DNA from: Alphaproteobacteria bacterium UBA6062 | Lineage (GTDB): Bacteria; Pseudomonadota; Alphaproteobacteria; Sneathiellales; Sneathiellaceae | Length of the DNA: 7,663 nucleotides | Reading direction: 5' to 3' | Assembly (NCBI GenBank): GCA_002428885.1 | Contig: DIYE01000123.1 | Location: 1-7,663 of the forward strand | Shown: piece after piece, positions 1-6,118 of the stretch | How positions within the stretch are numbered: position 1 is the first letter of the stretch | Layout of the letters: each line of letters opens with the position of its first letter | Notes under the pieces: model-generated | Database searches by the model: none | Seen by the model: only the letters and a program-made list of their open reading frames with translations | Told to the model about the DNA's origin: nothing | Made by a program: the position numbers and the translations under genes

Positions 1-881
1 CCCGCCATAACAGCCGCAACATCTTTTGACTCGCCTTCGATACTATCTCCCAGGATCAACGGTTCAATACCGGCGTCCCTTGCCTTCCCGGCGGCGGCCT
101 GCAAAGCGTCCTGCGGTGTCGCGATCATGCTCTGCCATCCTGCCACAAAAGCCGGATGGGCGCCTGTTGGAGGTTCTGCTTTAACGGACTGCAAATGCTC
201 TCTCACAGTGGACGGAATATCGATCGCGTACCGCTCGAGAATAGCGAGATCCTCAGCACAGGTGGTTTCATCGGGCACCGTTGGACCGGAGGCAATAACG
301 GACGGATCATCCCCCGGTACATCTGAAATCATGTATGTAACCGTTTTTGCGGGCCAAGCTTCAACCGCCAGCCGTCCGCCCTTTATCGCTGACAGTTTTT
401 TGCGAACCGTATTGATTTCGGAGATCGACGCGCCGGATTTGAGAAGCGCCTTGTTCATGGCTTTCTTGTCATCGAGGGTCAGACCCTCTGCCGGCAGGGA
501 AAGCAGAGCCGATCCGCCGCCGGACACCAGGAAGATCAGCAGATCTTTTTCTGTTAGTGAGCGGACCAACTCCAGGATTTCGGCAGCAGCTTTTTCCCCG
601 TCTTCATCCGGGACAGGATGCCCGGCTTCAATGACCCGGATTTTCTGAAGATCAAGTCCATGTTCGTATCGGGTAAGCGCAATCCCTTCCAGATCTCCGG
701 TCCAGTTACACTCCACTTCCTGCGCCATGGATGCCGCAGCCTTTCCTGCCGCAATGATAACCGTCCGTCCCTCCGGAACATCAATCTGATCCAGCGAAAT
801 TTTGCCGGCGGGCGAAGCGGCCTCTACGGCAGTGTCAAACAGCCCGCATAGAAAGGCCTGGGGGTCAGTCACTTTCTTCAT
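1..881 (-). CDS. Type-2 glycerate kinase (TtuD/GckA-like, DUF4147-MOFRL family), 3' end outside window
   Basis: Probable cytoplasmic glycerate 2-kinase, which phosphorylates D-glycerate to 2-phosphoglycerate with ATP; some family members are annotated as hydroxypyruvate reductase TtuD. The frame is open for 293 codons to the left edge. Family marks, numbered from the ATG at 881, are AAGKAAASMA with Lys47 (position and context match the proposed active-site lysine of the family), SGGGSAL at 120-126, RKKLSAIKGGRLA at 160-172, SDVPGDDPSVIASGPT at 186-201, and LILGDSIEGE near 275, where the MOFRL part begins. Members are usually about 420 residues, so roughly the last third is missing. An in-frame ATG also lies at 896, preceded two codons upstream by a stop; neither start has a good Shine-Dalgarno. 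I prefer 881 because its N-terminus matches the family better. The start lies inside the end of the preceding GFA gene (17-base overlap), suggesting translational coupling. Family assignment is firm; substrate is from homology. Confidence 0.93.
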   Translation of the reverse strand, partial: MKKVTDPQAFLCGLFDTAVEAASPAGKISLDQIDVPEGRTVIIAAGKAAASMAQEVECNWTGDLEGIALTRYEHGLDLQKIRVIEAGHPVPDEDGEKAAAEILELVRSLTEKDLLIFLVSGGGSALLSLPAEGLTLDDKKAMNKALLKSGASISEINTVRKKLSAIKGGRLAVEAWPAKTVTYMISDVPGDDPSVIASGPTVPDETTCAEDLAILERYAIDIPSTVREHLQSVKAEPPTGAHPAFVAGWQSMIATPQDALQAAAGKARDAGIEPLILGDSIEGESKDVAAVMA

Positions 882-1272
882 ATTTCGGCAAGCCATCTGT
901 CAGTTCGTAAGAATCACCGGCTGAGCCCACATAGATATGGCTCTCCGAGGTAATACCAGTCGGCTCCTCCAGACATCCCGCAGTGAAACAAATACCGTCT
1001 GACTGATTGGCTTTCCAGAAAAGGCTACTGCCGCAGTCGGTGCAGAAACCACGCTTGGCATCTTCAGACGAGGCGTACCATTTTAAGGTCCTGTCGGATG
1101 TAAAACGCAGGTTCTTTTCAGCGCATCCTGAATATCCGATGTAATTGCCGTGCCAGGACCGGCACTGTTTGCAGTGGCAGTAAACCACATTTCTGATCCG
1201 GTCTGTCGCCTCAAAGGCAACACCACCACATAAACAGCGTCCTCGCACTGTCTTTACGTCTTTGTCCGTCAT
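865..1272 (-). CDS. GFA-family zinc protein (CENP-V/GFA domain), copy 1
   Basis: A 135-residue single-domain protein of the GFA (glutathione-dependent formaldehyde-activating enzyme / CENP-V) fold. The zinc-binding cysteines are all present: CLC at 13-15, CHCKQC with Cys32, Cys34 and Cys37, and CTDC with Cys77 and Cys80. The founding member was proposed to help form S-hydroxymethylglutathione from formaldehyde, but that enzymatic role is disputed and most members have no proven reaction, so the function here is open. An in-frame TAA sits four codons before the ATG, so 1272 is the first possible ATG. The Shine-Dalgarno is weak. It is a tandem paralogue of the next upstream gene (1382-1801): about 61% identity by my ungapped hand alignment over 135 residues. 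Its 3' end overlaps the glycerate kinase start. No signal peptide or membrane segment, hence cytoplasmic. Confidence 0.92.
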   Translation of the reverse strand: MTDKDVKTVRGRCLCGGVAFEATDRIRNVVYCHCKQCRSWHGNYIGYSGCAEKNLRFTSDRTLKWYASSEDAKRGFCTDCGSSLFWKANQSDGICFTAGCLEEPTGITSESHIYVGSAGDSYELTDGLPKYEESD

Positions 1273-1309
1273 TTGTCCGATTTATTGAATTTGTTCTTGT
1301 TCGGTCTTC

Positions 1310-1318
1310 ATTGTAGCA
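1310..1318 (-). promoter_or_regulatory. Possible extended -10 promoter element before GFA copy 1
   Basis: On the minus strand the 109-base gap between the two GFA genes contains TGCTACAAT, which fits an extended -10 (TGn followed by TACAAT), about 38 bases before the copy 1 start codon. No convincing -35 hexamer lies 16-18 bases upstream, so this is a weak candidate. It would allow copy 1 and the glycerate kinase to be expressed independently of the upstream genes. No clear hairpin-plus-T-run terminator is visible in this gap. Confidence 0.25.
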
Positions 1319-1381
1319 AGCCCACGGAAAAAGATAAGCCTTTGTCTACATCCGACAGATACCGATCAATGGAAAAACGCC

Positions 1382-1801
1382 TCAGACAAGTTCTGTATGA
1401 TCCCCGTCAAATTTCTGAAGCGTGTCGTCAATCTCGTAATAATCACCGGCTGACGCCACAAAGATATGGCTTTTTGATGTGAGGCCGGTTGGTTCATCCA
1501 GGCAACCTGCCGTGAAAGAAATAAAGGGTGTTTCCTTTTCCTTCCAGAAAAGACTGCTCCCGCATTCGGTGCAGAAGCCCCGAATGGCCTTCTCGGAAGA
1601 AGAAAACCATTTCAGGGTTGTATCGGATGTAAATGTCAGGTCTTCCGTGCGACAGCCTGTATAGCCGACCGCATTGCCATGCCAGATCCGGCACTGTTTA
1701 CAGTGACAGTAAGTCACATCCGGTATTTCAGAAGTGACCTCAAAACTCACACCGCCGCAAAGGCACCGCCCTCGAGCCACCGGTTTCTTTTCACTTGGCA
1801 T
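1382..1801 (-). CDS. GFA-family zinc protein (CENP-V/GFA domain), copy 2
   Basis: A 139-residue GFA-domain protein with the same cysteine framework at identical positions as its neighbour: Cys13 and Cys15, CHCKQC (Cys32, Cys34, Cys37) and CTEC (Cys77, Cys80). Both copies also share GCLxEPTG around 99-106 and Cys50. It aligns to copy 1 without gaps through residue 135, then carries four extra C-terminal residues. The likely role is binding a small thiol adduct or aldehyde, by analogy with glutathione-dependent formaldehyde-activating proteins; the reaction is unproven for most of the family. An in-frame TAA five codons upstream limits the start to 1801. It begins only 18 bases after the stop of the molybdopterin oxidoreductase, so the two are almost certainly co-transcribed. 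Predicted cytoplasmic, with no signal peptide. Confidence 0.92.
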   Translation of the reverse strand: MPSEKKPVARGRCLCGGVSFEVTSEIPDVTYCHCKQCRIWHGNAVGYTGCRTEDLTFTSDTTLKWFSSSEKAIRGFCTECGSSLFWKEKETPFISFTAGCLDEPTGLTSKSHIFVASAGDYYEIDDTLQKFDGDHTELV

Positions 1802-1819
1802 GTCTTGGTCCGTTTACGC

Positions 1820-3841
1820 CTATTCTACCTCTACCCGGCAGTCATTGTAACAGGCGCCTTCAGAAAGATCCGCCTTGGAAACAGGCGCCAGGGCAGAAAC
1901 TGTCTGCTTGTTGCGCGTCGTCACAAACCAGGCGCCCTTCGGTGAATAAAGGACACCCGGCCGAACTGCCTTAGTTATTTTAAGCGGCAGAAAAACCTCT
2001 CCAAGCTCATTAAAGACCCGGACCTCTTTTCCATCCTGAAGATTTCTCTTTTCGGCATCTTCGGGATGCATTTCCAGGGCCGGTGTCTCCCGGTTGGCCG
2101 ATACACCGCCAAATGTGGAATTGGACAGGCGATTTGAAGACGGTGTTACAAGTGACAGTGGGTAGTCAGAATCCAGCGGATTATAGACAGGCAAAGGCTG
2201 CCCGTAAGTTTCATCGAGATAGGTGGACTTGAGCTCAACTTTTCCTGATGGTGTTTTCGGGAACGTATTATCGAAGACAATCACCTCTCCCCTGTCCGCT
2301 TCCATGGACAGAGCCGTTGATACCGGGATCTGGCTCGGCCTGTAGCCGTTCAGCCTGGGATCTTCCGGATCCAGCGCTTCATCCATCAGTTCTTTATCGG
2401 ACGCCTGGAACAGGCTTTCATTAAATCCGAAACGGGCGGCCAGCCTTCTGAAGATTTCGGTATTGGGCAAAGCCTCCCCGACCGGCGGTATCACTGCTTC
2501 GGAGCGCTGAACATAAGGTTGTCCGTACGCGCAGAACAAATCATCATGCTCAAAGTGCGTGGCAGCCGGCAGAATAACATCCGCATACATCATGCTGTCC
2601 GTCATGGCGATGTCGCAGCCCACGACGAAGCTATCTTCCCGCTCCAGCCCTTTTCGCATGCGGTTCTGATCCGGCGCGACAATGACGGCATTATGGTTGT
2701 AGATAAAGACCCCTTTCAGTGGCAGATCCAGATCGTCATCGGCCAGATGCCGACCGATATCCAGAATATTTAAGGTACGGGTTCCTTCAGGGATGAGGTC
2801 CGGCCTGGTCAGTTTTTGAGGTGTTTTCGGGAAGATATGCCCGGCGCCGCCAATCAGGCCACCGCCGCGAACACCATATTTGTTGCAGAGCGTCGGCAGG
2901 GCATAAATAGCCCGGATACCGTTCCCACCATTCTGATTCCGCTCAATCCCGTTTCCGACAGAAATAACGGCAGGATTGCTCTCCTGATAAAGCCGGGCGA
3001 AAGCGCGAATATCAACCACGGAAACACCGCATAGATCACTGGCTTCTTCCAGGGAAAGTTTTCTCGCTTCTTCCAGAAATTCATCTGCACCCTGAACATG
3101 GTCCCGGATAAAATCAGGGTCAAAAGCACCAAGTCTTTCAAGCTCACCGGCAATCGCAAACGCCAGGATGATATCCATACCCGGCTTAACGGGCAGATAC
3201 ATATCCGCCTGCTCGACAATCTTGATCCGCTTGGGGTCGATCACAACCAACTTTCCGCCGTTTGTTTTTGCTTTCTTGATCAGCGGCGAAAGATGCAGGT
3301 TGGAATAGGTGACATTATTTCCCCACACCACAATCAGTTTGGCATGGACAGCCTGCTCCGGCTGCATAGCGGGCATGGCTCCGAAGGTACCGAGATAGGC
3401 TTCCGATTTCACACCACCGCACATGGGACGGCGATTAAGCAGGCTCGCCCCCAACCTATGGAAAAACCGAAGATCCATAGATCCGCCGGCCAGCATGCCA
3501 TGCGGTCCGGCATAGTTCAGCGGTATAATCGCCTGCGGTCCATATTTCTCGATGATAGGCGAAAACCCCTCATAGACCAGGTCCAGCGCTTCCTCCCAGG
3601 AGACGGGCTCAAATTCACCGCTTCCTTTGGGACCGGTACGGCGCAAGGGACGGGTCAGCCGGTTTTCCCCGTGAACGAATTCCGGGTAATAACGGGCTAC
3701 CTTGTTACAAACGACCCCATTGGTTAGAGGATTAGTTTTTGATCCTCTTACCTTCTGAACAGTACCTTCTTCCACAGTAATGGAAAGGCTGCAGGTATCA
3801 GGACAGTCTAAGGGGCAGACGCTCGCTAGCTCGGACGACAT
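1820..3841 (-). CDS. Molybdopterin oxidoreductase with N-terminal Fe4S4 site (DMSO reductase/formate dehydrogenase superfamily), substrate unknown
   Basis: A 673-residue catalytic subunit of the Mo/W-bis-MGD superfamily (COG0243 type). Numbered from the ATG at 3841, the Fe4S4 ligands are Cys9, Cys13, Cys17 and Cys45 (CPLDCPDTC, then C after 27 residues). The molybdopterin domain follows, with PMCGG near 139-143 in the region where the Mo ligand usually lies, VVWGNN near 171-176, IDPKR at 201-205 and DVILPAATHFEHDD near 421-434. The C-terminal molydopterin dinucleotide-binding domain starts near LVTPSSNRLS at 564. There is no Tat twin-arginine leader, so it is probably cytoplasmic. A GTG at 3883 would add 14 residues, but the ATG at 3841 has a GGAG six bases upstream and starts just before the cluster motif, so I prefer it. 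No iron-sulfur or membrane partner subunit is encoded nearby. The family has members similar to formate dehydrogenase and to uncharacterised oxidoreductases such as B. subtilis YoaE; the substrate cannot be read from the sequence. Confidence 0.94.
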   Translation of the reverse strand: MSSELASVCPLDCPDTCSLSITVEEGTVQKVRGSKTNPLTNGVVCNKVARYYPEFVHGENRLTRPLRRTGPKGSGEFEPVSWEEALDLVYEGFSPIIEKYGPQAIIPLNYAGPHGMLAGGSMDLRFFHRLGASLLNRRPMCGGVKSEAYLGTFGAMPAMQPEQAVHAKLIVVWGNNVTYSNLHLSPLIKKAKTNGGKLVVIDPKRIKIVEQADMYLPVKPGMDIILAFAIAGELERLGAFDPDFIRDHVQGADEFLEEARKLSLEEASDLCGVSVVDIRAFARLYQESNPAVISVGNGIERNQNGGNGIRAIYALPTLCNKYGVRGGGLIGGAGHIFPKTPQKLTRPDLIPEGTRTLNILDIGRHLADDDLDLPLKGVFIYNHNAVIVAPDQNRMRKGLEREDSFVVGCDIAMTDSMMYADVILPAATHFEHDDLFCAYGQPYVQRSEAVIPPVGEALPNTEIFRRLAARFGFNESLFQASDKELMDEALDPEDPRLNGYRPSQIPVSTALSMEADRGEVIVFDNTFPKTPSGKVELKSTYLDETYGQPLPVYNPLDSDYPLSLVTPSSNRLSNSTFGGVSANRETPALEMHPEDAEKRNLQDGKEVRVFNELGEVFLPLKITKAVRPGVLYSPKGAWFVTTRNKQTVSALAPVSKADLSEGACYNDCRVEVE

Positions 3842-3847
3842 CACATA

Positions 3848-3851
3848 CTCC
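3848..3851 (-). promoter_or_regulatory. Shine-Dalgarno that decides the Mo oxidoreductase start
   Basis: Minus-strand GGAG followed by a six-base spacer (TATGTG) and ATG at 3841. The upstream in-frame GTG at 3883 has no comparable site, which supports the shorter protein. Confidence 0.6.
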
Positions 3852-3939
3852 ATCTCGCAAAATACCGAAACAGAGTGCGACACTAATGGCCCTATAAAAA
3901 GAACCGCTTGGATTTTTTTAAAGGTACCAATTTAAAATT

Positions 3940-5193
3940 CTATCCAAAACGAGTTGCCCGATAAGGCCAGAGTGGTAGAAACGGATCTCTTTCCAACACC
4001 AGGTCGCGGACAATGTTAGCTGTTGTCGGCCCCATACCCATACCGTCATGGGCATGCCCGAAAGCAAAAATCACCTTGTCGCTTCTCGGTGACGGGCCAA
4101 TCACCGGCAGTGTATCCGGTAATGACGGGCGATATCCAAGCCAGACATCTTTTTCACGGGAATCAAGGGACGGCAGCATCTTCCGGGCCAATGGAACCAG
4201 TTTACGAATACGGCGGAAGTCCGGCCCCTTGTGAAGACCCGCAAATTCGACCTGGCTTGTCATCCGGATCCCCATCTCCATGGGAGAAAGAACAAAAGAT
4301 TTCGTCGCGTTGACGACAGGCCTGTTCAGGGATTTCTCTTCTGGAAGATCGAACATCATATGATATCCCCGCTCCGTATCCAGCGGGATTTCCGCGCCGA
4401 AATGACCCGCCAAATTTTTCGACCAAGCCCCCGTTGAAAGAACCAGCTTATCCGCCGACAGGGTTCCGGAGGTTCCTGTTGCCGTCACTTTCTCGCCAGC
4501 AATATTCAGCGACTGAATATCCGATATCACAATGTCGCCGCCTTCCTTTTTGAACGCTTCTGCGATGCCGTGCACCATCTTTTCAGGGTTGATCAGAAAC
4601 CGGGCGCGTCGCTGGAAAAGCCCGCACTTGAAATGGCGACTGAGATTGGGCTCCAGATCTCTCAGCTCATCCGTATCCAGGATCTCATACTCGGTTTCAA
4701 ACCGGTCCATCAACGCGCGCGCCTGGGCCGTGCCTGCAAAACTCTCGTCACTTTCATAAACTTTGAGCCAGCCGACATGACGGATCAGATGCTGCAGAGA
4801 CGCCTGCTCAACCAGATCTTCCCAATGCGTGATGGCCCGGTCGGAAACCGCCCGAAAGGATCTGGCGTTGTGATCGACCCTCTCCTGCCTGCTTTCCATG
4901 AGAAAGCGGATCAGCCAGGGAGCGATCTTCGGCAGATAGGACCATCTCAACGTCAGGGGACCGGTGGGATCCATCAGCATTTTGGGAACGGATTTCCAAA
5001 GCCCGGGCATCGAACCCGGCACACTATTTTTGTCAACAATGGCACCTGCATTCCCATAAGATGTCCCGGAACAAGGCCCCTTGCGATCCACCAGCGTAAC
5101 TTTAAGCCCCTCCCGCTGCAGCAGGTAGGCCGTGCTGACACCGACAATTCCGGCACCAATCACCAACACTGATTTTTTAGCTACATCACTCAC
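3940..5193 (-). CDS. FAD-dependent D-amino acid dehydrogenase-like oxidoreductase (DadA/DAO family)
   Basis: A 417-residue flavoprotein of the DAO family. The N-terminal Rossmann motif is GAGIVG (Gly13, Gly15, Gly18) with Asp36 at the end of the second strand for the FAD ribose. It continues with GTSYGNAGAI at 43-52, typical of DadA-like enzymes. The C-terminal FAD/substrate segment has GYRPSLPD at 353-360 and GHAHDGMGMGPT at 379-390. Known relatives deaminate D-amino acids, D-hydroxyproline, sarcosine or similar amines and pass electrons to the respiratory chain or oxygen. Which substrate is used here cannot be told. The start is GTG, with AAGGA eight bases upstream; an in-frame TAA just upstream (at the AAAGGA) excludes an earlier start. 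It is the first gene of the leftward group and is divergent from the AraC-type regulator, which suggests control by it. Length is normal for the family. Confidence 0.94.
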   Translation of the reverse strand: MSDVAKKSVLVIGAGIVGVSTAYLLQREGLKVTLVDRKGPCSGTSYGNAGAIVDKNSVPGSMPGLWKSVPKMLMDPTGPLTLRWSYLPKIAPWLIRFLMESRQERVDHNARSFRAVSDRAITHWEDLVEQASLQHLIRHVGWLKVYESDESFAGTAQARALMDRFETEYEILDTDELRDLEPNLSRHFKCGLFQRRARFLINPEKMVHGIAEAFKKEGGDIVISDIQSLNIAGEKVTATGTSGTLSADKLVLSTGAWSKNLAGHFGAEIPLDTERGYHMMFDLPEEKSLNRPVVNATKSFVLSPMEMGIRMTSQVEFAGLHKGPDFRRIRKLVPLARKMLPSLDSREKDVWLGYRPSLPDTLPVIGPSPRSDKVIFAFGHAHDGMGMGPTTANIVRDLVLERDPFLPLWPYRATRFG

Positions 5194-5282
5194 AACCCTA
5201 TTCCTTTACACATCATCCCTGAACCGACCGCTGGTCATTTTTTTCTTGGTGCACTCTTATTTCGGAGTTAGCCTGTTATATT
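5194..5282. promoter_or_regulatory. Divergent promoter/operator region between DadA-like gene and AraC-type regulator
   Basis: This 89-base gap separates two divergently transcribed genes and must hold the start of both transcripts. It contains a perfect short dyad, GACC-GCT-GGTC (5226-5236), a T-run (5238-5244) and a GTGCAC palindrome (5250-5255). I cannot assign convincing -35/-10 pairs for either direction. Divergent placement next to an AraC-family gene makes this the natural binding region for that regulator. The function of any single motif is inference. Confidence 0.55.
5202..5206 (-). promoter_or_regulatory. Ribosome binding site for the GTG-started DadA-like gene
   Basis: Minus-strand AAGGA eight bases before the GTG at 5193. 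It supports this unusual start codon, since the frame is closed upstream by a TAA overlapping this site. Confidence 0.6.
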
Positions 5283-6074
5283 ATGCAACAGGAACCGACA
5301 CTGTCGACTTACTCCCCGGAGGATTTCAAAAAAAGACCTATTGCTCTCCGTGTATTCAATCCGGAGGAAAAAGGCCAGATATTTGAGCCTCATCATCACG
5401 TCTGGTCACAGGTCGCCTATACGTCCCTCGGCGTTGTTCTTGTTGCGACCGAACAAGGACGCTGGCTTGTGCCACCCGGTCATGCCGTCTGGATACCGGC
5501 AGAAAAAACCCACAGTATCAGCGTAGCGTCGGCTGCAAGATTTGCCGTTATTCATGTTGATCCTGAGCGGATGCGGGACATGCCGAAGGATTGCTGTGTG
5601 CTGAACGTTTCCCCGCTTCTGAGGGAATTGATCGCCGCTGCCGAGCATATTCCCCGCCAGTATGAACCTGATACGCCTGAAGGTCGATTGATGACAGTCA
5701 TTCTTGATCAGATGAAGGTTGCTGAAAAGGCTCCTCTTCTTCTGCCGATGCCGACGGATAACCGCCTTAAAAAATTGACAAGCCTATTGTTGGACAATCC
5801 GGCAGAGAACCGGACAATGAACGAACTGGCCAGGGAATTCGGGACCAGTGCCAGGAACCTGTCCCGTCTGTTCAAGTCGGAAACCGGCATGACATTTGGA
5901 AAATGGCGGCAGCAACGACGTTTGATGGCCGCAATTGAGAGGCTGGCGGAAGGTCAGTCTGTTACAGAGGTTGCCCTGGACATGGGATATGAGAGTGTCA
6001 GCGCCTTTATCTCCATGTTCCGACAAGTCATGGGAGTAACCCCTTCCCGCTATTTCAGGGGAATACAAACATAG
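5283..6074 (+). CDS. AraC-family transcriptional regulator with N-terminal cupin-like domain
   Basis: A 263-residue AraC/XylS-type regulator. The N-terminal part resembles the AraC-binding cupin: EPHHHVWSQ at 35-43, and WLVPPGHAVWIPAEKTHS around 61-78, the arrangement seen in NimR-like regulators. The C-terminal part holds two helix-turn-helix motifs, one near 178-199 (MNELAREFGTSARNLSRLF) and one near 227-248, ending with the family signature GVTPSRYF at 251-258. It probably binds DNA in the adjacent divergent region and responds to a small metabolite of the pathway. The start codon has only a distant GGAG (15 bases upstream), so its initiation is poorly supported, but there is no other in-frame ATG near it. 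It is followed after 44 bases by the GMC dehydrogenase, likely in the same transcription unit. Regulator class is firm; the inducer and targets are inferred from position. Confidence 0.94.
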   Translation: MQQEPTLSTYSPEDFKKRPIALRVFNPEEKGQIFEPHHHVWSQVAYTSLGVVLVATEQGRWLVPPGHAVWIPAEKTHSISVASAARFAVIHVDPERMRDMPKDCCVLNVSPLLRELIAAAEHIPRQYEPDTPEGRLMTVILDQMKVAEKAPLLLPMPTDNRLKKLTSLLLDNPAENRTMNELAREFGTSARNLSRLFKSETGMTFGKWRQQRRLMAAIERLAEGQSVTEVALDMGYESVSAFISMFRQVMGVTPSRYFRGIQT

Positions 6075-6080
6075 AATACA

Positions 6081-6096
6081 GACCGCCTTAAAGGTC
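6081..6096. repeat. Short inverted repeat in the AraC-GMC gap
   Basis: GACC and GGTC half-sites flank an inner CCTT-A-AAGG dyad. No T-run follows, so it does not look like an intrinsic terminator. It begins with the same GACCGC as the dyad at 5226-5236 in the divergent region, so it may be an operator. The arms are short and chance occurrence is possible. Confidence 0.3.
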
Positions 6097-6107
6097 GAGC
6101 TAAAAAA

Positions 6108-6113
6108 GGGAGG
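6108..6113 (+). promoter_or_regulatory. Strong Shine-Dalgarno of the GMC dehydrogenase gene
   Basis: GGGAGG with a five-base spacer to the ATG at 6119. It is the best ribosome binding site in the window and fixes the start of the downstream gene, implying efficient translation. Confidence 0.75.
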
Positions 6114-6118
6114 AAAAT

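Noticed and set aside
127..648. Plus-strand open frame of 173 codons at the left end
   Set aside because: It is antisense to the glycerate kinase, whose conserved motifs occupy the same bases on the minus strand.
3098..3727. Plus-strand open frame of 209 codons inside the Mo oxidoreductase gene
   Set aside because: It lies wholly antisense to a gene with strong family motifs and its translation has no recognisable domain; it is a shadow frame.
3842..3883. Longer Mo oxidoreductase starting at GTG 3883
   Set aside because: The extra 14 residues are not like the family N-terminus, and the ATG at 3841 has a well-placed GGAG, so the shorter form is more likely.
5274..5282. TGTTATATT resembling an extended -10 promoter for the AraC-type gene
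   Set aside because: It abuts the ATG at 5283, so transcription would start inside the reading frame, and there is no in-frame ATG close downstream. No -35 hexamer fits.
6081..6110. Intrinsic terminator after the AraC-type gene
   Set aside because: The CCTT-A-AAGG stem is short with a one-base loop and is followed by A-rich, not T-rich, sequence, so it cannot act as a plus-strand terminator.
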